From positions 22,659-86,658 of the forward strand of contig VZSE01000453.1 in NCBI GenBank assembly GCA_013398275.1: DNA of 64,000 nucleotides. The letters run 5' to 3'. The notes beneath the pieces were generated by a model. The model did not search any database. It was not told the DNA's origin and saw only the letters and a list, made by a program, of their open reading frames with translations. The translations under genes were made by a program, and so were the position numbers. This document shows, in pieces, positions 34,739 to 49,400 of the stretch (positions are counted from its first letter, which is position 1; every line of letters begins with the position of its first letter). Source of the DNA: Promerops cafer. Lineage: Eukaryota; Chordata; Aves; Passeriformes; Nectariniidae.

Positions 34739-37700
34739 ATGGTGCTGGTGGGAGCCCTGTGCAGCCTCCTGCTCCTCTGCCTGGTTGAGGAAGGCATCAG
34801 CAAAGTGAGAAGATACTACATTGCTGCAGTGGAAACCGCCTGGGACTACACACACAGCGACCTGCTGTCCGTGCTGCAAGCGCCTGCAGGGTAAAGCTCT
34901 TCCTTTTGCAATTCTAGAACCCTGCCCTGGGTGTTCTCCCACCCTGGCATGTGGCACTGTGAGCTTGGCTCCAGGCAGGCAGGTACATGGGGGAACCTGG
35001 CAGGGTGGGTGCACTGAGCTGCTGGTACAGCTGGGAAGGGGAGGTGTGATGGGGAGCCACTAAGTGCAACCCCTGATGGGGGACAGGTGGAATTGAGAGA
35101 GAGAAAAAGATGCAAACCTGCTCTGCATCACTGTTGTGCACTGTTTTATCTTAATGCCATTTGCCTAGGACCCTTTAAAGTCTGTGCTAGGAACCACGAA
35201 CTGATTTTCCAGCCTGTGTTTTCTTTTCTGCTCTGCATCCTTGGGGGCTTTGGAGAAGTGTGAGGGGAGATGGGTACCTGTGACTCCCTGGGCACGGCAG
35301 ACGAAGGTTGGCTGTGCCCCCTGACATAACTCTGAGCAACAAAGGCTTTCCACCGTGTCTGCCCCTGGTAAAATCCAGCTTTAGTTATTTATACCTTTGT
35401 GTACATTACATTGCTGGAGCTGAAATTTTTCTTTAAGGAAATGAAAATAATTTGTAGTGTTTGGGCAAAGAATGGTATTCATGCACAGTGGCAAGAAGGA
35501 GGAAGGCGTGGTGGTTTTGCCTGCGTGCTTTGAAGTAGGAAGGAAAAATGGGAGTTGCATTGCTCAGGCATCAGGATGGTGTTGTCTGAAGACACAGCTG
35601 GCTTGGACATGCATGGCTGTGAATATTCTGAGGCCAGCATGGAGAACGGAGCTGGATGGCTACAGCCCCTGTGGATCAAGGTGTGCCCATTCCCTCTGCT
35701 CTGTTTCCCAGACTCTCTGCTGAGGCCATATCAGCCCACGACTGGCTGACCCACAGTGGCCTGAGCAGCAAGGAGCTGTGGTCAGGCACTGGAAGCCAGG
35801 CTCTAGGGATGACCCAGGTCAGCCTGACTAGCTGCTGTAGTCACTGTATCCCAGTTATGTTGGTTTTCCCCTTTTTGATTACTTCAGTAGGAAAATTGCA
35901 TCCAGCACCTCACATTTTACTAATCCCCCCTGCCCTGCTTTCCCTGATGTTGCCCTCAGATCATTAGGCTGTGGTGGAGGTGATGACTTCGCTCACACTT
36001 AATTCAGCCCTGTGGCTTTCCATTCCAGCACTGGCTTTATGATGCATTTGGGCACTATTTCTGACCCTGGAGTGACTCAGGGACATGACCCTGCCTGGGG
36101 GTGAGTGGGGCATTGGCAGGCAGGGTGAGGTCACTTGTCCTTTAAAATGGGGGAAGATAACATGGGCTGTCTCAGAGGGACCTGCTGGTGTGCTCCAGCC
36201 TGGAGAGGCAGAGAACTCCTGGGCAGTGCAGCTCCTGGGGAAGCTGTGATGGGATCCAGGGCTTGCTTGTCGTGGCTGTTCCCAGCTGAATGATGCTGCC
36301 TTTTCCCTGGCCCTGCAACCTCAGCCCAGTTCCCTGCAACAGAGGAGGGCACAGGAAAATAGCCAGGCTGGATGTAAGGGGCATGCAGGAGTGAGCCAGG
36401 AAGGCGTGGCAGGCAGAGCTGCCCCTGCAGCTGGGCTGTCTCTGAGCTGTGTGTGGTGTCTTCTGCTCCACACGTTCTCCCTCAGCGCACCAGCATCTCA
36501 TGGCACCTCCCAAAGGTGCATCTCCAGGCAGGACCTCCAAACCCCTTGGATGTATCTAGGGGTTTCTCTGGCATGTTTGTAGAAAGCTCTGTCAAATTAA
36601 TGGGCTACAACACAGCAGTCCAGAGCTGCTCACACCTTCCCCAAAATTTCAGTTTCTCTTCCTCCCAAGCACAATCCCACCAGCAGGGTCAGAGCCAGGA
36701 CCAGCACATCCTGCAATTGCCCCAGGGATCTCAGCTCAGACATGGAGCTGGTGGACACGTAGCAGCAGCCCATGTCTGAGTGTTTTGGCAGTGCAGGATG
36801 TCTCCCAGCTCCAAGAGATGAACAGATAGTGTGGCTAACAATGCTGATCCAAGGTGCCAGAAACTTATCGGCCTGCCTCAGCTTCAGCTGCCATTGGGGA
36901 AGGAAGTTCACGGGGACCCCAATTACAGAGGACCGGCCAGAAGAACTTTGATCAGACATCCCTGGGCTGAACTCCGCCTGCTTGTCTCCTGTGGGCTCTG
37001 CTCTGCCAGGACTGGGGCCCAGCACTAAGCCCTGTTTTCACTAAGTCCCCTCCCAGCCATGCCTCTGCATGCCAGCGAAATCCCCCTGGCTCCAGAGGAT
37101 TTCTGCCTTGTTTACTGCAGAATTAGCAGGACCCAGACCATCATATCTCAGGGCTGCATTCTCAAATTTGGGCTTTCTGTGAGCTAGAGATTAAGGCACA
37201 GCTTCCTGAGAGTGGACAGCTGAGTGCCAGCAACCCTGCATCTCAGCTACCTCCCAGTGTGGGGACAGGCTGGAGAGCAAAGCTGGGGCTGGACCCCACT
37301 GCCATCAAGCCAGGAATGATGATGGTTCCTGGGCAAAGTCAGCTGAATGCAGTGGCACTGCTCACCGGGGCCGTGCCTGCTGGGGGCTTCCTGCCAGCCT
37401 GGACATGGGGTTACAGGAGCTGGGTGCCTGTGGGGTTTTCATGGGCTCCCACGCTGCTCTGCCCCTGAAGAGAGTGCACCCTGCTCTCCCCACAGCACCC
37501 TCCAGCTGCAGGTGGCTTCCAGCCAGTGTTGTGGGGGTGAGTGTGCATCGCCTTTCCTAAATTTGAGTCACTCTGTCTCCTTCCTCTTCTGCTTGAGGAA
37601 GAGTCGCAAAGGGAAGCACTGTTAGAACGAAGGCTTAGTCAGAGCAGGACAGCAAACCTTCCCTGCTTCTTAAGTGGGAAGAAAATACCACCTGGCTTTT

Positions 37701-40700
37701 GCTCCAAACAAAACAAGGCTGGAAAGGTCTGTCTGGTTACTGGAAATGGTCCTAGTCCTGGGGCTGATAAGTCAACCTCTAAAATCCTTGAGGAAACTCA
37801 TGCCTTTGTTATCCTGATAAATGTGCTGGATTCCTTCTGGAAAATGAATTTGTTAAGCTTCTTACAGATAGAAACTGGCCAGCAGAGATAAGTGGGGTGT
37901 GAAATACATTCAAGGCTCCTTTATCTTCCTGCTGTGAAGTGTAAATCCCATTTTGAGCAGAAAAGAAACAAATGTGGGGACATTGCTCAGACACAAAGCA
38001 AACAGCCACTACCTGCCAGCAGCCTGACAGTCTCTTTCCTGGGGGGGGCTGGGGAGGATGTGAATTAGGTGTGATGTGATGGGATGTGATCTGTTTGCCA
38101 CACCTGAAGGTGCTGGGGTTGGGGCGGGGGTGGCTGCAGGGCAGAGGTCACCATGGCACTGCCAGTGCTCTGTGTCTCTGCTGCCACGGAAACATGAAGC
38201 TGGACAAGGCATGAGGCAGGAGACTGGCAGCAATGCCTGCTGCTGTGCCCTGTCCCAGCTGCATCTGGGTATGGCCTTGTGTCTTCTTCCATCATGACTA
38301 ACACCACAACACTAATCACTGCCCTGTTGTCATCTGTATGCTGAGCAAAACATTACCAATCAAACCTGGGAGCTGTCAGGAAATCCAAAGGACACAGCAG
38401 GGTGAGCAATCCCTGGGGCTCCTGCAGGCAAGCTGGTGGGAAGGGAAGGAAGAGGATGGCTGTTGCCCATGCATGGATGGGTCTGTGCAATCAGCCTTGG
38501 CTTTTCCTTCCTCCTGCAGCATTTTGGGGCATGCAGGCCCACGTCCCCCGCCAGCCGGTGTCCCTCCCCGGTACAGGAAAGCTGTTTTTGTGGAGTACCC
38601 TGATGGCTCTTTCACACAGCCCAAGCTCAAGCCAGCGTGGATGGGTAAGAATCACCTGCAGCGTGGGGAACTCCAGCAATCCTTGACAGCCACCAAACTC
38701 ATCCTGGTTTGGGTGCTGGCTGCTCTTCAGCCCGGAGCAGGAAAGCAGCTGGGTGGATCCCGGGATGGCAGAGCTCCTGGGGGTGCAGAGGGCCTCGCTG
38801 GAGCTGATGCAGTTGATGCTGCTGTGCTGCACGAGGGACAACCACTAACTGGGCTTGTGGAGAGTCAGGACCCTTTGGGGCTTCTGGCAGGGTGTGAGCT
38901 GCCTGACCCCAGCTGCCTGACCTTATTTCTTATCCCCTTCAGGTCTTCTAGGCCCCACCATCCGAGCAGAAGTCTATGACACAGTGGTCATCACGTTTAA
39001 AAACCTGGCCTCCCGCCCGTACAGCCTCCACGCTGTCGGGGTGTCCTACTGGAAGGCGTCGGAAGGTGAGCTGGGCAGCATCAGCTGCTGCAAGTCCTTG
39101 TGTAGCACCTCCTGCTCTGCCACCTGCCTGCCAGGTGTGCATCTCTCCCTCACCCTGCTATTCACGTCCCTCTGCAAGGACAGATGGTCACAGAGATTGC
39201 CTAGCTTGGGGGAGCAGCATGACCATGCCCAGCCCAGAAATGAGCTGGGCAAACAATGCAGAGCAAACCTGTATCAGGTATGGAGGTAATACATGGGTTA
39301 AGCCTAAAGCTGGATGCTTAGGGCAAGGAAGACTGTGCTGTCCAGCCTCAGGGCAGGTGGTGGGTGCACATGTGAGTCTGGCACAGCTCTGTTACTGCTC
39401 TGAGACCTGTCACTGCCCGTGGGACTCACTGCCCTGGGATGGAGAGGGGCTGTGTTCTGGATTGGAGGAAGGGGCATTTCTGTAGCCACGGTGTGCTGGG
39501 GATGAACCTTCAGTGACATCTGGCCATTTCTTTGGTTTTAGGAGCAGGGTATGAGGATGAGACCAGCCAGCCAGAGAAGGAGGGGGACAGGGTGGATCCT
39601 GGGAAGACACACACGTATGTCTGGGAAATCCAGGAAAACCAGGGCCCAACAGACGACGACCCAGCGTGCCTGACCCACTCCTACTCCTCCAACACCAACA
39701 GCGTGAAGGACACCAACTCTGGTTTGATTGGAGCCCTGCTCGTGTGCCGACCTGGTAAGGACAGCAGAGGGTGGGGACAGGCCACATGGAACCATTAATT
39801 GAAAAGCAGAATAATCACAGATGCCTTCCTGAGGCTGAGCATGGCAGTGGGGGCAGTGAGCTGTGCTCACCGAAAGGGCTCCTGGGGTTCACTCTTGAAA
39901 TCCTGATGGCACAAGGTACAAGAAGATGTGGCTGGAGTAAGATTTGTCATCTCTGGCTGAGACATATCCTGGAGGTAGTTGTCCAGACCTTCTGCAGTCA
40001 CTGAGAATGACTGGGCACTGTCTGCAGGCTCCAGTGACTCACCAGGAGCAGTTTCTCCACTGAGCAAAAGTCTAAGAGGAGGCAGTACAAATTGACCTTT
40101 TGATGCCTTCTGGGGGCAGCTGCCTCTCAACCATGGACTTTTGGGGACTGCAAGATTGGAAGCAGGGCTGTTGCAATTGTGAGACATGACAAAAGCAAAC
40201 CACAGCCTGGCCTTGGTTTACCAGTTCTTGAAGAGCACAGAGGGAATTCTCTGGGTGGTGCTTGCTGACCTTTAAAGAAATCCATCTCATTGCATCTTGC
40301 AGGGACCCTGGCGAGTGATGGGAATGAGGGCCTGCAGAAAGAGTTTGTGCTGCTCTTCGCAGTGTTTGATGAAGGTAATTGCTGAGTGGTGTCAGACCCT
40401 GCATTCAGCAAGGTCTGGGGCATTTGCTTTGCCATGTGTGAGCAAAGATTCTCAGCAGCCACACCCCCTCCCAAGGGTTTAAGCCTGTGCATGCCCCCCA
40501 GCCAGTGTGCTCCTGGTGCAGTACTGCCCCTCCTTCTCTTCCCTGGGTGCAGGGAGCTTGCAGCCCCCCCAGCTCTGCCATGCCATGCCCTGGCCTTGTT
40601 CCCATCACACAGGTTAAGAGGGCAGTCATTCCCTGTCACGTGTAGTGGCCATCCCCACAGCCATGCCGAGCCATGGCCAGGTGTGCTGTGGATTTCCACA

Positions 40701-43415
40701 GACACCACACATCTGACCTCCCTGAGAAGGTTTGTTTTTGCTTTGAAATGCTCTCAAGTGAAAGCTGACTGCACCCTCCTCTCTCCACAGGGAACAGCTG
40801 GTACTCTGAGCAGGGCTCCCCAGCAGCTGCTCAGCCCCAGGCTCACAACAGGACAGAGCTGCACACCATCAATGGCTACATCAATGGCTCACTGCCTGGT
40901 GAGTCCTGGAGGGACAGGGACAGGGACAGGGGTGGGGGGCATGGGAGCTGCTAAGAGCAGGGGTGGACCCAGGTCTGTAAATTTGAGGTAGCTTGGGAAA
41001 GGAAGTAAGAAAAGAGATCAAGAGGAGTTTCGAGGTGATGGATCTGTTAGGCTGTGTTCACCTCAGAGGGGGTCTTATGTTTCAGCTCCTTGATCTGCCT
41101 TTCCCATTCACAGCAGGGCAGGAGCTGTTTCCAGCTGTCTGTGTTGCCAAATGCAGCTGACTTCCTTGGAGCTCTCCAAGAATAATGCTGGTAGCAGAGT
41201 TTTATCTTTTGTAGCCCTGTGAACAAGGCTGGAGGTAGCATTTAGCTCTCATTAAATCACCTTCATAGGATTTTGGGAATAGAACCATGGAATCATTTAG
41301 GTTGGAGAAGACCCTTAAGATCATCAAGTCCAACTGTAAACCAAACACTGCCACGTCCACCACTAAACCATGTCCCTGAGTGTCACATATACAAGTCTCT
41401 TAAATACCTGGGCAGCCTGTTCCAGTGTTTCTCAACTCTTTCAGTGAAGTTTTTCCCAATATCTGACATAAACTTCCCTGGTGCAGCTAGAGTGATAAGG
41501 TCTTCTCTCAGACTCCTCTTCTTCAGCAGAGCAAAGGAAAAGGCTGGGTTTGATCTCAGTGAACACAAAAGTTGCTGTTTTCTGGTGTTCTCCCGGGAAA
41601 AGATCCAGAGCTGCCCAGGAGTGAGGAATCTCCAAGGCAAACTGGGAAACACTGTCAGGAGAGTCATTACCACCAGCAGCTTTGGTTAACCACATCCTAC
41701 CAGTTGGTTAACCAAAACCTCCCACTTGGGTCTGGCCATTCTCCAGTAAAAGGCAAAAGCAAAACTCCCCTAAACTCCCTGTCCTGATGGGTTCATAGAG
41801 GTTAAGAGCTAAGGAAGCCTCATGGTCACCCACTATCTCTGCACAGTGGGTTTTCCCCGGAGAAGTTATCCACCTCCACTCAGCATCCCCCTCCCTGGAT
41901 GCAGGACCTGGCCTGAGAGGTGTCTGATGGAGAGCTGGAAATGGAGAGCTGGAAATGGAGAGCTGGGGGCCTCAGGATGGAACCTCCACCCAGTTTCCTC
42001 CCAGGCCCTTGGGATCTGTTCCAGTCACCTCTGCACTCTGCCAAAAGCAAGCGCTTGACGCTGTATTTGACTTTTTTTGGCTTGAGCTTCCAGGAACTTG
42101 TTATTCACTTCCCTGCTAGATTACAGAGCCCGTCAGCACACATCAGTTTCTCCCCAGGAAAGTATTTTTGCAATGCAGTCAAGTTCTTTCCCATTTCCTA
42201 AGCACACTGAACTCCTTGAGTGTCTCTGAGGAAGGAATTTATAGCACTCAAATAATCCTGGTGACCCCTCTCTGCCCTTTGTGGTATTTCAGCTACTGCT
42301 GAGGATGTGCTAGAGCCCTGCTCCAGAGGCAATGTTTTAGTATCAGGCTTGCCAGTGTTGTGATCAGACAAATGACTCTCCAGTCCAGTGCCCAATTTCC
42401 CTATTTATAGAGTCAAGGAGCACATCTCTCTCTTTTGCCACTGCATCCCACTGTGAGCTCCTACCAGCAACCCTCCCAAAGTCTGTAAATCTAGTCTTAT
42501 CTCAGGGGGATGATGTGACCTGTGTCTCTGTTTTGCTCAGGCAGGCCACATTCATGTGTGATTTCTCTAGCTTGAAGCCAGCACAGGAGCAGGGGACTCT
42601 ATCAGCATGTGTCAGACTCTATGTCACCCAGAGTGGGGACAAGGGCTGGACACGGTGCTGACTCCTGGCTGCTTTCCTTGTCTCCTGGCAGGTCTCACAC
42701 TGTGCCTCAAGAAGCAGGTCCACTGGCATGTGATTGGGCTGGGCTCTGGGCCAGAAGTCCACTCCATCTTCTTTGAAGGCCACACATTCCTGGTGAGAAG
42801 CCACCGTCTCAGCAGCCTAGAAATCTCCCCTGCCACATATCTCACAGCCCAGACCATGCCAGGAACAGCTGGCTGGTTTCGGATGTTCTGCCAGATACTG
42901 TCCCATCAGCAAGGTAACCTTATTTTCCAAGAGCTCGGGGCAAAAGCAGTTCAGGGGACGGCCTGGGCTCAGGGTTCTTTGTGGTGCTGCAGCTCCAAGG
43001 GCCCTCCTGCTCCCTAGTGGTACATCCACCTGCAGTCTGGCCCATACCCGAGGGCATGGGTTGATCCCTGTGGCCCATTTGATGGGAACAGTAGCGGAGA
43101 GGATTTCTCCCAGGCAGGGCTTGGGCTGCCTGTGTTGACACGTCAGTGTGACCCTTTCTGCCTGGCTTGTCTGAACCCAGTTGGCATGGAGGCCTTTGTG
43201 AAGGTGGAGGAGTGTCCTGAGGAACGCCTGCTGAAGATGGGGAAGCTGTTAAACGAGCCAGAGGACCTGGATTACCCTGAGGAAGATGAGGAAACTTATC
43301 ATGTGATCCAAGTGCGCTCTTTTGCCAAAGACAAGCCCATGACCTGGACTTACTACATTGCAGCTGAGGAAGTGGACTGGGACTATGCCCCTGTGAAGCC
43401 AGTGTCTCTGGACAG
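34739..43415 (+). CDS. F8: F8 exons 1-8: signal peptide, A1 domain and a1 acidic linker
   Basis: Exon 1 gives a Leu-rich signal of about 19-21 residues (MVLVGALCSLLLLCLV), then RRYYIAAVETAWDY, the start of A1. Exons 2-7 carry the cupredoxin fold: GLLGPTIRAEVYDTVV, VSYWKASEG, SGLIGALLVC, LLFAVFDEG and EVHSIFFEGHTFLV. Glycosylation sequons are at NRT and NGS in exon 6. Exon 8 has the linker EPEDLDYPEEDEETY ending at thrombin site QVR|SFAK (Arg384, human mature Arg372). The linker is about nine residues shorter than in human. Intron 1 (3.6 kb) is the longest in the gene. Confidence 0.95.
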
Positions 43416-46400
43416 GTGAGAGTGAGCGTGTGCTCATGAGGCTGATCCTCAGGGCAGCCCTGCCAGCTCTTCCCTTTTCCCCAGAAATTACTTTCCATTC
43501 TGCCCAACCTGGACAGTTTTGTTCTTCTTTATTAACACCAGCAGTATATATGCAGGACAAGAATGGTCTTGGGGAGGCCAAGGGAAGGCAGGACCTGGCT
43601 TTGCTCCATTTTACCAAATGCCCTGCAGACACATTTGTCTCCAGGGCATTTGGAATCAGTCCCTTCTGACCAGACAACAACTCCTGGTGACCTTCTCAGC
43701 CATCTGCCAGGTCCTTGGATGATGGAAGGTCTTGCTCTGTTTCTGGCAGTGTCCTGCATGTGGCCATTTGCTCTTTCTCTGCCTTTGCCTGCAGAAACAT
43801 GGCGAGCCTGTACCTGGAGCCTGGCCCACAGCGGGTCGGTTCAAAGTATAAGAAAGTGGTGTTTGTGGAGTATGAGGATGTAACCTTCAAGAAGCGCAAG
43901 GTGTCCAGCCAACAGGACAAGGGAATTCTGGGGCCTGTCATCAAGGGGGAGGTGGGAGATCAGTTTAAGGTAAGAAAAAATGCAGCTTTCCACTGTAAGG
44001 GGAAACTTCAGAGCTTGATGCTGTTCCTACTGATAGCTCTTGGCTTGTGGCTAAGGTCTTAATGGCACACTTAATTCAGGTGCTCTCTCATGTTTGGCAA
44101 TGTTCAAAGTTCACTGGAAAGGCAGATGTTACTGGCAGCTTAAGGTAAATACTCTCAGTAAGATGTACAGGATATGGCCCAGTCCCTCTGATTTGACTTC
44201 CTTGCAGGTGTCTTAGGAACTGTGTGAGCTAATACATGACACATGACATCCAGCACCTTCCTCTGAGGCAGGAGTGTCCTCTCATCCCCTGCTCCTCTCC
44301 GTGTGTTTGCAGTTACCTCACAGCATTGGGGACTGTCACTTTTGTCTCCTGAAGTGCCTCTCCCGACCACTTGACTTGTTTGCAGCTGGGAGGAACGGGA
44401 TGGTTTCCAGCAGCTTCACATTTCTGCTCCCTCCCTGGGGTTCCCTGTGCAGTTGTGGGCATGTGACAGAGCTATTCAGAGAAATAAAGGAAGGGTTTCA
44501 TGCAGTGAAGTGGGGAGCACTTCAAAGCTCTTGACTGCTGTGCATACTTAATATTCTGGTCCTCTGGGGCCTGGATTGATGGCCCTCTTCTGACTCATAT
44601 GTAAAGTAAGACTAAAGACAGCAACTTTCTCTTTAATAAATCCGATACTTTCATGCCCTCCTCACATAGGAGGAGGCTCATCACAGAGAAATTGTGGTTT
44701 CTTGTATTCTGACTTTGTGGTCCCAGACATGTCTGGGTCCCTCCTGTTGATCACTGGCAGGTAGCCAACCCCTGGGCAGTGCTGTCCAGTGTTTCCCTCT
44801 CTGCAAGGACACTGAGAGCAGCTTTAAGGGCTACAGTGATCAGAAAGCACCAAACATTCCTGCTGCCTGTCCTCATTTCAGATCGTGTTCAGGAATCTAG
44901 CCAGCCGACCCTACAACATCTACCCTCATGGCCTCACCAGCGTCAGGCCCTACTATGCCATGAGACCCTCACAAGGTAAGGCGGGCCATGGAAACTTGGG
45001 ATATCACCTGGCCACTGCCATTTTTCTGGGCCAGGAGAGTTTCCTGAAGCTTGTGGTAAGACTAGTTGTTAATTCATCCAAGCACCTAAGCTCTGCAGTC
45101 CCAGGGATTATGATGATTGTGGGTTTATTTTCCCACTGGTGCCATGTAACACTGTCTTTAAGGAGGGCTTCAGTGATGAGTGGGAGAAGAGGCATTCTCA
45201 GCCAGGGAGCTGGGACCATGTTAACTGGTCCATCCTGGAGGCCTCCACTTTCTGACGAGGCAGGAATCACCCTGGTGATCCTGCCTGTGTTTGCAGCTTA
45301 TTTACAGCCCTCATTCCCTGGGCCCCCTCTGACCTGCCTTGGTGTGGAGGTTCACTGTGGTTTAGACTCTCCCTCTTGCAGCTTTGTAGTTTTTGCTCTG
45401 GGGTTGTTTTTTTCCCCCAGGTTTCATTCCCAGAACTGCTTTCACCCCTTGTTATTGTGCTCCCAGGACCATGACTTGTGCAAGGCCATCCCACATCCCA
45501 CCAGGATCCTGGGATGGGCATGGGTGGTTCCCTCTGCAGCTTGTGTGGTCAGGAAACCTTTCTGAGCTCCTTTAAAAAGTGGGATCACCCCTTGCAGGAG
45601 CAGCCCAGACATAACTGGTCTGCTCTTGGGTTGTGTGTTGCCAGAGAAAGATGTGAAGGATATTCCTATTGCCCCTGGGCAGTCATTCACCTACAGCTGG
45701 AGTCTCACCACTGAGGATGGCCCAACAGAGGCAGATCCTCGCTGCCTCACCCGTTTCTACTACAGCTCCATCGACCCAGTCCGAGACACAGCCTCAGGCC
45801 TGATTGGGCCCCTCCTCATCTGCTCCAAGAAGTCCATGGATCAGAGGGGGAATCAGGTGGGTCTTTCCTTTGTTGCCTCAACTTTTAGGCTGAAAGGCTG
45901 GAATAACTGTGGTGGGTGAAATATCTAAGTAAACCCAAATTTGTCTGTCCTGTTTTCTTCAACCCTACCAGCAGTCCTAATGCCTCTGCCTTCCCCATCC
46001 TCCCTTGCATGCTCTGTTTCCCCAAATCTGCACCCTAACTCCTGTGAAATAGCAGTAAACTTCTCCATGCACCCAGACTGAATCCTGACAGCTACACTGG
46101 GCACCAGGGTGCTCTGATCAGACCAGGAATAATTTCTTCCCTCTCTTTTCCAGATAATGTCAGACAACATGAAGTTGGCGCTGTTTTCAGTCTTTGATGA
46201 GAACCGCAGCTGGTACCTGGAGGAGAACATCAAGAGGTTCTGCTCTGATGCAGCCCATGTGGATACCCAGGACCCCCAGTTTTATGCCTCCAATGTGATG
46301 CACAGTGAGTACTCAGCCAGGGGGTCCCTGCAAAGCCCCCACAGACACAGGCTCATCCCTGCCCCAGGGAATGAGCAGGGCATACACAGCAGCTCAGCAG

Positions 46401-49400
46401 CCATGGAGGGAATTTGGTCTTGAAATGTTTCACCCCTGCCCTCTTCCAGCTATTAATGGCTTTGTATTTGACAACCTCCAAACAAAACTCTGCCTGAACG
46501 ACGTTGTATACTGGTATGTCCTGAGTGTTGGGGCCCAGACAGATTTCCTCTCCATCTTCTTCTCTGGAAACACCTTCAAGCGCAACATGGTCTTTGAGGA
46601 CGTGCTTACTCTTTTCCCATTTTCTGGAGAAACAGTCATCATGAGTTTGGAAAAGCCAGGTTAGTAACATGGGCTATTCTGTCAGCCATGGGCTTGGCAT
46701 CCCAGCAGAGATCAGTGAGCACTTCCAGCCAGTTCTCTGGTGCCCAGCTCCTTTTGACAGCTCTGAGAGCAAAGGGATCCACAGCCCGCTAGAACAGCAA
46801 AGTGAGAGGCAGTGATTAAATCTTTCAAAGCTTAACTCAAATAAACTGAACTACGGTATATTACTTAATTAGTAGGGTGTGTTAAGGTCACACATGCTGC
46901 CAAACCAGTAAGCTGGCTGCAGTAACATGAGCCTGGTGGACATTTGCAATCTTGGCTCCAAGCTTGGAGTGCTCTCCCTGCTGTGGGTTCAGCTGCTGGT
47001 CATGCCATTTATCTCCACACTTTTGCAAGGACAGAAACCACAGCCACGGAGAAGTCTGAGAAAAAAATTAAGTTATATTTCCACCCACTCAGCACTTTTT
47101 CCTTAGAGCTGGCAAAAGCAATGCTGTCCAACCATTTCCTCACTCACAGAGAAGACACAGGATTTACCATGTGGTTGCAACACTGATATGATGGGCATGA
47201 GCACTGCACCCTGAGCTAAGCTGTCAGGGTTTGTAGACACCCCAGGAAGCTTTGCACCACCCAGCCAAGCCTCACATCCGTTTGAGCTCAGATTCCTCTG
47301 CTTCCTCAGAAGCCGAGCAGCAGCTCAGCCGGCAGCAGGTGGCAGCTCTCTGCAGCAGCAGAGCCCAGAAATCACACATCTCACCGTCTCTGCTGGGAGC
47401 AAATACACTGGCTGGGGATGTGAGTGAGAGGCAGCTTTCATCTCATTCTCCTTCAGTGGGAGAGATGTGGTGACTGTCTTTGGGAGAGAGGTGTGTTTGA
47501 CAGCACCACGATGTCTTTGGGGTTGGGTTATGGTGACTGCTGCTGCTGCTGGAGGCTCTGTGGGTTCTCACTGCATTAACTGCTCTCACCAAGCTGTACT
47601 TGGGCCCTCACAGGTGTGTGTAGCTCACTAAGCTCTGCTAGGAAACACCAGCCCTGCTGATGGTGCTTGTAAGGCTCTGATGTTGCCAGCAACGCTGTGG
47701 GTCTGGCTGTAAGACACTCTGGGGACTAGGAAAGCATGGGATCGCTACCATGAGCCAGAGGCTGCCTGAAAATACAGGTTGCACTAGCAAGGGAGCAGCA
47801 TGGGAATGGCATCTCTTCCCATTTCCCACTGAAGTGGGCTGATGGTGTCCTTCTGCCCTCTCTTGAGACAGGTGTCTGGACGCTGGGGTGCCTAAACCCT
47901 GATTTCAGAGACCGAGGGATGCATGCCAAGTTCACGGTCTCGCAGTGCCAGTATGAGCAATACACTGATGGGGAAGATTATGTGTATCCCGATGGGGAGG
48001 AGGTTGCCTTTGAATTCCAACCCAGGGGCTTCTCCAAAAGAAAGAAGTCATGTGTGAATGAGCAACTGAACAACATCACCTCTTCCAGAAATAAGACAGA
48101 GAAGACAAGATCGTGCCTGACAGAACATGGGGTCCTCCTGAGCAATGGCAGGATTTCTGATCCCTCTTCCAATGGCACATCAACATTTTTAGGAACAATG
48201 CCAAATTCACAAATTTCCATGTCTTCTCTGCCAGAGACGAACTATGAGCCAGTGTCCTATGAGTCCTTCCTGGAAGATGAAGAGTTGTCAAAAATCAGCA
48301 GCCAGGATGAAGGGTTTGGAGCAATCCCACCTGGAGAACACTTGGTGAGTGTCAGTGGAAGGGTCCATGGTGCTGTGAGCTCAGATCAGCAATGGCTGCA
48401 CCAAGCCACAGCAGCTCCAGGAGATGCTCTGGCAGGAATGAAAGTGGCAAAAATCCCAGAGCTGCAGGAGCCAGTAAAAGGAACAACAGTCCAGTCTGGT
48501 GGTAGGATAGAGAACCTGGAAGCAGAGCCTCAAAAGATAACTACTCATGCAACAAGCTTGTGGGACTCCATTGCTCACGCTGCTGGCAAAGCCCCTCTTC
48601 AGGAGAACAGGGGCTCAATTCACCAGAATGATCTGGAGCACAACCTGGCACTTCAAGATGTGTCTTCACAGGGTAATGAGGACAAGCTGCTAAAAGGGGC
48701 TGATAAAATATCCTTTAACCTGTATGACTCAGAGGAGACAATCAGTACAGCACCGTCTTTAAGTATTGATCACAACTCTTCCTCCACATTGAACAATCCT
48801 TCTGCATCTCCAGATGAGACAGAAGATAATAGGACTTCTCATGCTGTGGTTCACAGTCACGCCATAGAAAGCAATTATTCATCGAATGACCTAGATGCTA
48901 GGCTGGAAAAAAGGACTCACAAAGTGGTTTCACAAGGCTTTTACAAAACTTTTGAAGAGCAAAATGTTTCTTTGTCAGACAAACCTGTACAAGGAGAAAT
49001 CTTCACAGATGAGAGTAACTCCTTGCCTGCGAAAAGTGGCACAGAAAAAGCCAGTGGACTTGCCAAAGGCACCAGCCTTCTAGAAGCCACCTTTGCAGAC
49101 AGCAATGACCTTGAGCCATCCAGCTATGTAATGACAGAAGAGAGGGATGAAGTAATTTTGAAAGAAGTGTTTCAGGATGCTAAGGAATTAGCAGAGCTGG
49201 ACAGTGTTGCCTTTTCTGAATCAAATGTTGTGACCAATGACACCAGGCCATTCCCAAATGGTTTCTTAAAGAGCTCTGAGCCGCTTCTGAGACACAGAGT
49301 TACAGCCAGAAGCGCGAGTGGCCCTGACTGGAGACCTAAAGAAGCCATGTCACTGGAGAGCAGAGCTTTGGGTCTTCCCAACACCAGCAGCAGAAAGCCC

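Noticed and set aside
38520..38537. Alternative F8 exon 2 acceptor at CATGCAG (38536)
   Set aside because: It would shift the reading frame by 17 bases; the upstream acceptor at 38519 keeps frame and the expected length.
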